From a virus: 23,251 bases of DNA. The first letter of the stretch is position 1. Each line of letters opens with the position of its first letter. The notes beneath the pieces were generated by a model. It made no database searches. It had not been told where the DNA came from and saw nothing but the letters and a program-made list of their open reading frames with translations. This document shows, piece after piece, positions 16,670-23,193 of this stretch. The DNA lies in IMG/VR virus record IMGVR_UViG_3300028388_001913, positions 1-23,251 of that record; one strand, 5' to 3'. Made by a program: the position numbers and the translations under genes.

Positions 16670-18099
16670 CGGACGCTTCTCCTTCGTGAATCGACAAGCT
16701 CCTTCCTCTTATCCTCATCAAGCCCAAGGAATTGTCGGACACTGCCAGGAGCAGATGCCTTGATGTCTTCGAACACTTGCTGATTGAACCCTCCCTCAAC
16801 GAGAGAAGCACTTACCATTTGCGCGAACGCGTTCAGCACACTAGACGCATCCGCTCTTGAGGCGAAGGACACCTTAAGGATGGGGAACCTTTTTTCGTCG
16901 GGCCAATTAATAAGAATAAGCTTAGGAATAAGGTAGAGATTGAGATAGTCCAGGAACTGCTGTTGAAGCATCTGGACATACATCTCTGCAGCTTCGGACA
17001 AGGTACGGCCAACAGTGTACGTACCGCTCTGGTTCTCACCCTTGCCCATCGTCGCAAAGCCAACACCCATACTGCGGTAGATGGCTTCATCCATCATCTT
17101 GATATACGGAATAGCATCCGGCATCTGGCTATTGACAACTTGGATATTGAATTCATAGCCGTCCGGAAGAATCATCCCAGTGCGGGGTTTCATCGCAAAC
17201 TTCGTCAAGGTGTTGCGAGCATCATTCCAGTCGGCAGAGCCTTTAGCCACCGTCTTTGGAACGGTAAGGACTGGAATGCCTAGAAGGAATCTCTCGAAGC
17301 CCGCATTGACAAGCTGAAGCATGGCCTTCTTAATCTTCCAGGAAAGCCAAGCACCTTTGAGAAGGCTCTCTCCCCGCATGTCGCCCTCGTCGTCGTTGAC
17401 GAAGTAGACAAGCTTGTAGAAAGGTACCTTCTTGTCGACGAACTTGCCTTGCTCACCTTGGACTAGGGCCTGAATTTCCAAATTCTTAGGGCCACCACGC
17501 GCATCCCGGTTGAGCTGTGTGATGTTAAAGGGGTGAATAGGAATGAACTTATCCATCACCGCTAGGTTGTCCTCGCCCATTTGGAGAACAATCTCACCAG
17601 CACTGTGACCATAGGTTAATGCCAGCTCATATGTCTTCAGGATGCGTCGAAACGGGTATTTACCCGCTCGCATGCTGTCAAGTCCTAGGCTATCTGCGAT
17701 GAACGCTGCTTGGTCGAGATGCTCATTCTCTTCGCTTGCAGGCTCAACGTAGTAGGTACTAGTGCGCATATGGCTGAAGTGGAAGTTGAGAGCATCCCGA
17801 ACGGCATAGTCATCTTTCATCTTCCAAAATTCTTCGAACCACTGTTCTTTTTCTAGGCCTCCGTCTTCAAGGCCGTTGTCAACAACACCATCCAAGTCGA
17901 TGCGCATGTTTGAAACTGAGCGAGACAGTAGGCGCTCCAACACTTCTGGCTCATAGCTACCAGGGGAAGCGAAGTTGACGCTCTCTACTTCACCGTCTTC
18001 GTTCCGCACAAAACCAAAGTCTGCTTGAGCAACCTGTTCAGTTTTCGGCGATGCTCGCTGCCGTTGCTGTCCAGGAATAAGTCTGTGATACCAGGCCAC
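16666..18099 (-). CDS. Portal protein, Mu gp29/DUF935-like
   Basis: A 477-aa protein expected to form the 12-mer DNA gate at one capsid vertex and to bind the terminase during packaging. Traits typical of the DUF935 portal family are YGHSAGEIV at residues 163-171, the MRGESLLKGAWLSWKIKK region at 241-258, DEAIYRSMGVGFATMGKG at 337-354, and the long helical RTLSEAAEMYVQML region at 365-378. The start is GTG at 18099, with AGGAGG overlapping the terminase stop codon 5 bases upstream, so the two genes are coupled. Its stop overlaps the protease ATG. Confidence 0.87.
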   Translation of the reverse strand: MAWYHRLIPGQQRQRASPKTEQVAQADFGFVRNEDGEVESVNFASPGSYEPEVLERLLSRSVSNMRIDLDGVVDNGLEDGGLEKEQWFEEFWKMKDDYAVRDALNFHFSHMRTSTYYVEPASEENEHLDQAAFIADSLGLDSMRAGKYPFRRILKTYELALTYGHSAGEIVLQMGEDNLAVMDKFIPIHPFNITQLNRDARGGPKNLEIQALVQGEQGKFVDKKVPFYKLVYFVNDDEGDMRGESLLKGAWLSWKIKKAMLQLVNAGFERFLLGIPVLTVPKTVAKGSADWNDARNTLTKFAMKPRTGMILPDGYEFNIQVVNSQMPDAIPYIKMMDEAIYRSMGVGFATMGKGENQSGTYTVGRTLSEAAEMYVQMLQQQFLDYLNLYLIPKLILINWPDEKRFPILKVSFASRADASSVLNAFAQMVSASLVEGGFNQQVFEDIKASAPGSVRQFLGLDEDKRKELVDSRRRSVR

Positions 18100-18107
18100 T
18101 GGGCCTC

Positions 18108-19526
18108 CTAGTTGAAAATCCTGTTGAGCTCATCTAAAGAAGCAAATTCATCATTGTCTAATGAGATGGAGAACCCGTCATCAGCGGTTTCAATCTCCCC
18201 ACCCTTATGCTCCGGAACGTGATACCAAGCCATGGCAAGACTGGACACTCTGTCGTCCTTGCCCCGTCCAGCTGCCTTCATCTGCAGCTTGCCGCTTGGT
18301 GTCCTCTCATAAATAAAGTCTCGAAATTCGTCTATGTATTCTCTTGAGTCAGGTAGTTTGATTCGCTTGTGCTCGATAGCGATTGCAAGCTTGTTGATAC
18401 AGGCTTCTTTGATGCTGTTGGTTTTCCATCCGAGGGCTTCGAATGGTATACCCATGCTCGCCATCTGACTCGCCAGGACATCACCCTGAGCATTGTCGTC
18501 AGCAACGACGTAACTGTTAGGCCACTTTTTGTGGAGTTGTTTGAGGTGCTCAAGCTGCCTCTCCCAAGCAATGGTATTAAGCCGCATTACCTCAACGACT
18601 TCCTTGTCGTCTAAGTCAACTACGGTGAACACACTGAAGTCGTCTAGGCGAGCAAAGTCTGCCCCAATAACGTACCTATGACCAATCTTTGGTCGCTTCA
18701 TAATGATGCTGTTATGGGTTTCTTGTACAATCTCAAGTCTAGGGCACTCACCCATCCCCTGAAATACACTCCCACTATCAGCAATAAATTCAGCGCCATA
18801 CTCTTGGTCGTACACACGCTCCGGAAGGATTGCCTTTTGCTGCTCAAAGAAGTCAGCAGGTACAGAGGGGTTAGCTTCCCACGTAGGAAGCTGCCAAGAA
18901 GCGTAACGGGTGTAGTTGGGGTAATTCGAAGAGTCTTGGTTGCGAAGTCCGAATTGGAAGAAGTCGTACACCCAGTCATAACCTTTGGGTGTCGTAATGA
19001 TGAGAACCCACCCATTCGTCGTTGTAAGAGTGGGGGCAAGAGCGGCAAACCAAACATTAGAGTCAATCATGGCTGCCTCGTCCAAGACGATGTAGTCCAG
19101 GCTGGCGCCTCGTAGGTTGTCGGGGTTGTCGCCGCTCTTGCCTTGGAAGCGTGTAAAACCTAAGAAGTTACCTTCTGGGCTGTAATGCTCGATGCGAAGC
19201 CTTAGGTTTCGATTGCTGATACTCAGCTTTCTTTTACCGGGAAGATAACTGTCTCCGCGCTTAACGTACTCCACAACCCTTTCAAAGATAATGGTAGCCT
19301 GTTCGTACGTCGGAGCTACTGTCCATCCCGTACTGCCAATGTTCGTGAGGGCTTCGAAAGCTGATTCTACGGCTGCAACTTCGCTCTTTCCACTCTGACG
19401 TCCGATGATGGCTGTCCTATACAGCGACCAGCTGTCATGAATGGCTTTCTGGTAAGGATAAGGCTTATACCCAATTATCTTAAAGAATTCTTCGCTTGGA
19501 GCAGCCTGGCGAATGTCCATCGACAC
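18108..19526 (-). CDS. terL: Terminase large subunit (packaging ATPase and nuclease)
   Basis: Drives DNA into proheads and cuts it. Numbering from the TTG at 19538: Walker A GRQSGKS at 46-52; Walker B LDYIVLDEA at 147-155 with Glu154; coupling motif ITTPKG at 181-186; and RNase H-like nuclease acids Asp294 (GADFARLDD), Asp347 or Asp348 (VVADDNA) and Asp429 (KDDRVSSLAMAW). All key residues are present. The longest open frame starts at TTG 19538 but has no ribosome site there. GTG at 19526 has GGAG 6 bases upstream, and ATG at 19520 is the next choice, so I take 19526. A TATAAT box lies 38 bases before this start, suggesting a dedicated promoter. Confidence 0.96.
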   Translation of the reverse strand: MSMDIRQAAPSEEFFKIIGYKPYPYQKAIHDSWSLYRTAIIGRQSGKSEVAAVESAFEALTNIGSTGWTVAPTYEQATIIFERVVEYVKRGDSYLPGKRKLSISNRNLRLRIEHYSPEGNFLGFTRFQGKSGDNPDNLRGASLDYIVLDEAAMIDSNVWFAALAPTLTTTNGWVLIITTPKGYDWVYDFFQFGLRNQDSSNYPNYTRYASWQLPTWEANPSVPADFFEQQKAILPERVYDQEYGAEFIADSGSVFQGMGECPRLEIVQETHNSIIMKRPKIGHRYVIGADFARLDDFSVFTVVDLDDKEVVEVMRLNTIAWERQLEHLKQLHKKWPNSYVVADDNAQGDVLASQMASMGIPFEALGWKTNSIKEACINKLAIAIEHKRIKLPDSREYIDEFRDFIYERTPSGKLQMKAAGRGKDDRVSSLAMAWYHVPEHKGGEIETADDGFSISLDNDEFASLDELNRIFN

Positions 19527-19556
19527 ATTGCGCTCCAATAAAAATATTCACAGTTA

Positions 19557-19569
19557 CAAAACCATTATA
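19557..19569 (-). promoter_or_regulatory. Candidate promoter for the terminase-head-tail operon
   Basis: A consensus TATAAT (19564-19569) lies in the only gap (about 67 bases) between small and large terminase genes. The region upstream is A/T-rich with no good -35 box at 16-18 bases. Transcription would start near 19557, about 30 bases before the GTG start. It could be a late promoter helped by a phage activator; this is inference. Confidence 0.5.
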
Positions 19570-19593
19570 CACTATGCCTGTTTTTAAAAAATA

Positions 19594-20205
19594 TCAGTCA
19601 TCTTCTCTAACTTTGACATCAACGGTTTCTGTCTCAAGCTGAGGAGTAGGCTTACGAGACAAGCGAGACATAAACTCTTCGTGGTCATCTTCACTCAACT
19701 GCTTGGCTGGACTGTCTTCTAGCTTTGCGGTGTTATCCGGCGTGGGCTCAGAAAGTCTTGCGAGCACGCTAGCCCTTCCTTGTCGAACCTTGTCAATAGC
19801 CTGCAGCAGGGACTGCAGCTCCTTCACGCTCATTGGCATTGCCTTACTACCGTCTTCGTAACGGGGGTTTCCGCTCCTCAGCTGGTAGAAGTCGCTCTTC
19901 GACTGGATGAACAAGTCTGTCAATTCCTGTTCAATCTGAACACTTCCAGCTAGGTATTCTCGGAACTCGTTCTCAGCCAAGCTCTGGTAAGACTCGTCCG
20001 TTAGGCACTCCTTCATGGTACGGACTGCCTCTAGGACATACTCGCGAACATTGCCTTCAATGGGGACTTGGCTAGTTTTTAATAACTCCACAATCTCAAT
20101 TGCCGTATAGCCCCACAGATAGTATGTCCATATCTGCTTATAGTTTGGAATGTCCTCAGGGGTAGGAGCTGCCTCGGCAGGAACACCCTTGACTGTGACG
20201 CCCAT
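19594..20205 (-). CDS. Probable small terminase subunit
   Basis: A 203-aa protein. It sits one gap before the large terminase, where the DNA-recognition subunit normally is. Residues 20-45 (YYLWGYTAIEIVELLK) look like a helix-turn-helix. The middle (about 75-140) is helical and could form the ring oligomer, and the C-terminus is polar and acidic (VKVREDD), as in parts that contact large terminase. The ATG overlaps the preceding stop as TAATG. Family similarity is weak by eye, so the ParB-like neighbour could instead supply DNA recognition. Confidence 0.5.
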   Translation of the reverse strand: MGVTVKGVPAEAAPTPEDIPNYKQIWTYYLWGYTAIEIVELLKTSQVPIEGNVREYVLEAVRTMKECLTDESYQSLAENEFREYLAGSVQIEQELTDLFIQSKSDFYQLRSGNPRYEDGSKAMPMSVKELQSLLQAIDKVRQGRASVLARLSEPTPDNTAKLEDSPAKQLSEDDHEEFMSRLSRKPTPQLETETVDVKVREDD

Positions 20206-20990
20206 TATTCGTCACCGATACCGTGAAACGCGTCCTTTTCAAAATTTCTAAGAGCTTCCATTACTGCGTAAACTCGTTTGTTGCCTTTTGTTGCAGGCAA
20301 GTCATCATCTCCCGTAGCACTAAGTACTAGGGTGATAAGGCTTTCAAATTCGTCTACTGCTAGTTCATCCTCGAAAGGTAGGACGACATTGAGAGTGTTT
20401 CTCTCCTTGTATCCAGTCGGACGTTCTGTCTTCGAGCCCGACCCACCGTTCGGGGTTTTATTGGGGGTGGGCGAAGAAGCCCGCTGCGTTGCGGCGAGAG
20501 ACGAGAGCGAACGCTTGAGAAAGGCTTCGTGTTGTCCCATAGTCTTGGCAACTTCTTCTAGGCTCCGGTTCTTCATCAACCACTGCGTAATGACAGCCGT
20601 CTTCTCCTCGTTCTCTAGGCTGCCTCGGCCCTTGTGGTTCAAGACTTGTCCGAGCTCAGCTAGACGCTGCTTGCCGAATTCGCTGAGTTTCCCCATCACA
20701 AGAACGGGAATATCAGGCGAATTGGTTAGGCCTCGCATGAATGCATTCTTGTAGGCCATCGTCTTCTGTTCTCCATCGACGATGAGGTACCCTTCACGAG
20801 CTTCGTGGATGTCTCCATTATACTCAATGTCAGCATCCCACTCGACAACAAGAGGAGCATCAATCATGCCGTTAACACCGATACTCTCGATGAGCGCATC
20901 CATCTCATCTTCGGTGGTGCCGTGAGGATTCCAAGGGTTGGGGTGAACGTTCATCACCTTCACGTATTCAAGAGTCAGCTTCTGAGTCAT
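20205..20990 (-). CDS. ParB/sulfiredoxin-fold DNA-associated protein
   Basis: A 261-aa protein. Residues 14-50 (NVHPNPWNPHG, then SIGVNGMIDAPLVVEW) and 67-83 (GYLIVDGEQKTMAYKNA) match the two core boxes of the ParB N-terminal fold, where GEHR is usual; here it is GEQK, so the canonical ParB CTP-binding arginine box is altered. Residues 142-165 (SLEEVAKTMGQHEAFLKRSL) look like a helix-turn-helix. A Ser/Pro/Gly linker follows. The longest frame begins at 21119, but that part lies inside the nuclease gene; ATG 20990 has AGGAAG just upstream and gives the usual ParB box spacing. Such proteins occur near phage terminase genes; role here is unknown. Confidence 0.75.
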   Translation of the reverse strand: MTQKLTLEYVKVMNVHPNPWNPHGTTEDEMDALIESIGVNGMIDAPLVVEWDADIEYNGDIHEAREGYLIVDGEQKTMAYKNAFMRGLTNSPDIPVLVMGKLSEFGKQRLAELGQVLNHKGRGSLENEEKTAVITQWLMKNRSLEEVAKTMGQHEAFLKRSLSSLAATQRASSPTPNKTPNGGSGSKTERPTGYKERNTLNVVLPFEDELAVDEFESLITLVLSATGDDDLPATKGNKRVYAVMEALRNFEKDAFHGIGDE

Positions 20991-21612
20991 AATCTTCCTG
21001 TAATTGAATAATCTCGTCCAGTGTCTTGTTCTCCATCCATGTTTCCATGAAATAGAAGTTGTAGTAACTGGTGCCGAACGGTGCTTTAGCGGGCACAGAA
21101 AGTGCATCCTTACCGTCAATGTGTTGCACCATGTCTACCTTGTCGAATGTCCATTCCGCGACAGGTGTGTCTCCGGCTATGCCGACGAGAATGAGCTTGT
21201 CCACCAGGAGGCTGTACTGCCTTGAGTGGAGCCGGAATCGCCAGCGCGGTGTCCTAACCATTGAGTCTGTCTGCAGCGAAGCTCCCTTAACCTCGTAGGA
21301 CTCGTCGCCAATGTGGCAGTCAATGGTGCCGTTGTTCCCTGGCATTACAGTTGCGTCATATTTTTTGACTACGTGTTCAATAGCAATATCTGCGATACGC
21401 TGAGTAGTCTTTGGAAGTCCTCCGCAAGCCACAATGAACTTGCCCCAACTTCCAAACTGAATTTGCACTTGCCGTTCAGCTGGATATTGCCTTCCGTGCT
21501 TATCACGAAAATAAGCCAAGTTTTCTCCCCGCCAGTCTAAGCGAGCGGGGAGGCGATTTTCTTGTCTTTGAAAATGGAATGCCAGAGAGATAAATTCCTC
21601 TCTCTTATCCAT
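20968..21612 (-). CDS. Probable PD-(D/E)XK endonuclease with homing-endonuclease-type repeat
   Basis: A 214-aa protein. Residues 20-65 (ending QIQFGSWGKFIVACGG) match the pattern of homing endonuclease associated repeats, small DNA-binding domains with a conserved FGSW...A.G end. Residues 96-110 read TIDCHIGDESYEVKG, that is Asp98 followed by Glu107-Val-Lys109, the spacing of a PD-(D/E)XK nuclease core. Aromatic, beta-rich residues follow. It is preceded by an extended -10 promoter so close that the mRNA has almost no leader. It overlaps the ParB-like gene by 23 bases. It could be a free-standing homing nuclease, or a phage nuclease acting in packaging or host DNA breakdown. Nuclease call is moderate; target is unknown. 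Confidence 0.6.
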   Translation of the reverse strand: MDKREEFISLAFHFQRQENRLPARLDWRGENLAYFRDKHGRQYPAERQVQIQFGSWGKFIVACGGLPKTTQRIADIAIEHVVKKYDATVMPGNNGTIDCHIGDESYEVKGASLQTDSMVRTPRWRFRLHSRQYSLLVDKLILVGIAGDTPVAEWTFDKVDMVQHIDGKDALSVPAKAPFGTSYYNFYFMETWMENKTLDEIIQLQEDYDSEADS

Positions 21613-21621
21613 ACGTGTTTA

Positions 21622-21630
21622 ATTATAGCA
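21622..21630 (-). promoter_or_regulatory. Extended -10 promoter (near-leaderless) for the nuclease gene
   Basis: The minus strand reads TGCTATAAT, a perfect extended -10 element, ending 9 bases before the ATG at 21612. Transcription starting 7 bases on would leave a 2-4 base leader. No ribosome site is present. A TTGACA (21638-21643) is only 10 bases away, too near to be its -35 box. Confidence 0.6.
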
Positions 21631-21712
21631 TACTGGGTGTCAATCCAGCATCACTATGCAGGATGAGCGCCTAAAGGTACTTCCAAGGGTGCGCCGTTCA
21701 GCACCTCAGAGA

Positions 21713-22318
21713 CTATAAAAACCCAATCTCTAGAAGCTGTCTATCTGCAAGTGCCTGAACAACTATGTCTTTAGCTTTCTTGCCTGTAGCTGACACATAT
21801 CCGAATAGTTCATGAGGTAACTGGACTTCCTCATCAAAGTACATCATTGGCACTACATACGTACACAGCTTTATAGGCCGTTCGTTCGTATCGCTTAGAA
21901 TACTCCGGCCTCTTCGCCAGCCTAACTCCTTGTACACAGACTCCATTTTATTGGGTTTGCTCCAAACCTTATCTCCAACCTCATAGAAGCAACCAAAATC
22001 TAGAGGGACTTTCTCTTTCTCCATTTCATGCTGTAAAGGCTTTAAACATTTGATGCCCAACGGCGGCAATACTTCTTTGCTAAGCCACTTAAATAGAGTG
22101 ACATGCGCATACATCAAAACCATCCTGAGATGGGCTTCTTGCACAGTCCCAGTTTCTTTGAAATATTCCCTTACCGTCTTCACTACCAATGGCCAATGCG
22201 AAGAAGAAGTCCCAGTAATCAGACCAGGATGGATAGTGAAGGACAGCTTGTCTTCCAGTAGTACCTCCTGCTGAACGGCGGCACCACCGCGTTGGTAATG
22301 CAAGAGCATATCCTTCAT
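21713..22318 (-). CDS. Unrecognised protein, first gene of the leftward cluster
   Basis: A 201-aa protein beginning MKDMLLHYQR. I recognise no family. It has a mixed alpha/beta pattern, a Lys/Glu-rich middle, Trp-rich spots (SSHWPLV, KVWSKPN, LGWRRGR) and no membrane segment or Cys cluster. The longest frame begins with GTG at 22324, but the -10 box (22325-22330) touches it, so the mRNA would start at about 22318, the ATG, which I take. The gene has its own promoter and is followed by a 100-base gap with no clear terminator. Position ahead of a nuclease and ParB-like gene suggests an early or regulatory role, but this is only context. Confidence 0.7.
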   Translation of the reverse strand: MKDMLLHYQRGGAAVQQEVLLEDKLSFTIHPGLITGTSSSHWPLVVKTVREYFKETGTVQEAHLRMVLMYAHVTLFKWLSKEVLPPLGIKCLKPLQHEMEKEKVPLDFGCFYEVGDKVWSKPNKMESVYKELGWRRGRSILSDTNERPIKLCTYVVPMMYFDEEVQLPHELFGYVSATGKKAKDIVVQALADRQLLEIGFL

Positions 22319-22324
22319 ACGCAC

Positions 22325-22353
22325 ACTATAAGTAACTATTTATCAAAAGGCAA
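22325..22353 (-). promoter_or_regulatory. Leaderless-type sigma70 promoter for the 21713-22318 gene
   Basis: TTGCCT (22348-22353), 17-base spacer, TATAGT (22325-22330). Six bases separate the -10 box from ATG 22318, so the predicted first RNA base is the A of that ATG. A second, weaker arrangement, TTGACT (22373-22378), 17 bases, TATTGC (22350-22355, preceded by TGC), overlaps it and could start RNA about 19-25 bases upstream of the start codon. Confidence 0.55.
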
Positions 22354-22378
22354 TAGCACACGTACAATTTCTAGTCAA

Positions 22379-22431
22379 GGGGTTTGGTTTGGGGAGGGGG
22401 GATAAGAGTTTGGGTTTTAAAAAATTTGGGG
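22379..22431 (+). other. G-run tract in the divergent intergenic region
   Basis: The plus strand carries G runs of 4, 2, 4, 6, 3 and 4 within 53 bases, spaced by T- and A-rich bits, including GGGGTTTGGTTTGGGG. It lies just upstream of the leftward promoter, between divergent genes. Four runs of three or more G make an intramolecular quadruplex possible. I see no gene in 22325-22587. Confidence 0.5.
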
Positions 22432-22496
22432 TTACTAGGAATAGGAATATGCCGTCCTAGACGATAAAAACTACCCCCCGAGCGTCTGTGCGCGTG

Positions 22497-22560
22497 GCGG
22501 CTGGGCCGGCTATCATTGTATTAGAAGGAAGGGAGGAACGAACGACCTCAAGCCAGCCGC
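22497..22560 (+). repeat. 8-bp inverted repeat in the leader of the rightward gene
   Basis: GCGGCTGG (22497-22504) and CCAGCCGC (22553-22560) are exact reverse complements 48 bases apart. They flank the candidate -10 box and end 27 bases before the start codon. They might be an operator or part of an RNA fold; a GC-rich chance match is also possible. Confidence 0.35.
22511..22516 (+). promoter_or_regulatory. Candidate -10 box of the rightward gene
   Basis: TATCAT matches five of six bases of the -10 consensus in an otherwise GC-rich stretch. No convincing -35 box lies 16-18 bases upstream (GTGCGC). RNA would start near 22523, giving a leader of about 65 bases that includes a purine-rich GAAGGAAGGGAGGAA. 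Confidence 0.35.
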
Positions 22561-22587
22561 ACCTCGCCTCTAGCGAAAGGGATACCT

Positions 22588-23103
22588 ATGCCTCGCAACC
22601 TGAACCTCACGCCCGAAACCTTTGTCAACCTCGTAGGCTCCGATGACGAAGACGTTATCCTGGCGCAAGCCGCCGACGGCACGCCGCCCGAAGGCTACCT
22701 CGCGGCGCTCAAAGATGAACGCGAGCGGCTGCCGTGGGCCACGGATGCCTTCGGTCAAGTCGGAGTCGACGCCTACGGCCGCGCGGTCGCCGAAGTGGAC
22801 GGCTACACGGTGGCGTTCACGGGGTTCACTCGGAAGCAGCGCCAGGCCGGCAATGGCGCGGTGGACGTCGACGAAGTACGCGCGTACTACAAAGTCGGGA
22901 CGCCCGGCGGCTACCATCCGAACGAAGGCGCGACGGTCACGCTCTCGGCCCTGACGGTGAACGCGAAGAAGGCCGCGAAGAAGCGGGCGACGTCGGCGCA
23001 CGCGGGGCCCGTCTACCGCGCGACGGTGGCGACGTGGAACCTGGATGATGCACTGGCGGCGAAGGTGTCCGAGGCGCTGGCGAAGGAGCTGGGCCTGGGA
23101 TAG
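22588..23103 (+). CDS. Rightward GC-rich gene, unknown function
   Basis: A 171-aa protein, begins MPRNLNLTPE. I do not recognise a family. The first half is acidic (GSDDEDVILAQAADG). The middle holds GYTVAFTGFTRKQRQAGNGA and a Tyr/Gly beta-like part (VRAYYKVGTPGGYHPNEGATVT). Then comes a basic run (NAKKAAKKRA) and a helical end (DDALAAKVSEALAKELGLG). Third codon positions are mainly G or C, which supports this frame over the overlapping minus-strand frame. GC is about 72% by hand count of 22681-22740, against 45% in one line of the tape measure gene. AAAGGGA lies about 5 bases before the ATG. It is divergent from the late genes and has a UUCG terminator. The composition suggests a different origin, high expression or a different genome module. 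Confidence 0.8.
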   Translation: MPRNLNLTPETFVNLVGSDDEDVILAQAADGTPPEGYLAALKDERERLPWATDAFGQVGVDAYGRAVAEVDGYTVAFTGFTRKQRQAGNGAVDVDEVRAYYKVGTPGGYHPNEGATVTLSALTVNAKKAAKKRATSAHAGPVYRATVATWNLDDALAAKVSEALAKELGLG

Positions 23104-23111
23104 CGGGCGAA

Positions 23112-23131
23112 GGGGGGCCTTCGGGCCCCCC
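23112..23131 (+). terminator. UUCG-tetraloop terminator of the rightward gene
   Basis: GGGGGGCC (23112-23119), loop TTCG, GGCCCCCC (23124-23131): an 8-bp GC-only stem with the very stable C(UUCG)G loop, starting 9 bases after the stop. No T-tract follows (TCACAACC), so termination may depend on other factors. Confidence 0.7.
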
Positions 23132-23132
23132 T

Positions 23133-23156
23133 CACAACCTCACAAGCGCACAAGCG
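23133..23156 (+). repeat. Three tandem 8-base CACAA units
   Basis: CACAACCT, CACAAGCG and CACAAGCG follow each other without gaps; the last two are identical. The same CACAA occurs inverted and direct in the hairpin just downstream. They could be protein-binding iterons or a small chance expansion. Confidence 0.4.
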
Positions 23157-23168
23157 GGCGGGAGCCCA

Positions 23169-23193
23169 TTTGTGCTCGCTTCGCTCGCACAAA
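23169..23193. repeat. Inverted repeat with CGC-TTCG loop
   Basis: TTTGTGC (23169-23175) and GCACAAA (23187-23193) form a 7-bp stem around TCGCTTCGCTC. On the plus strand it is followed by AGTTCTG, a poor terminator tail; on the minus strand by TGGGCTCC. The remaining bases to 23251 show no gene. Confidence 0.45.

Noticed and set aside
20991-21119. Upstream extension of the ParB-like frame to 21119
   Set aside because: Lies wholly inside the nuclease gene and adds a non-homologous basic segment; ATG 20990 has AGGAAG and gives normal ParB box spacing.
21628-21643. TTGACA as the -35 box for the nuclease promoter
   Set aside because: Only 10 bases from TATAAT, and nothing like a -10 box lies 17 bases downstream of it.
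22570-23001. 143-codon minus-strand frame opposite the rightward GC-rich gene
   Set aside because: Arg-rich, no ribosome site; third-position G/C bias and the downstream UUCG terminator favour the plus-strand frame.
22643-23048. Two other plus-strand frames inside the GC-rich gene
   Set aside because: Arg/Pro/Ser-rich out-of-frame translations of the 22588-23103 gene with no separate ribosome site.
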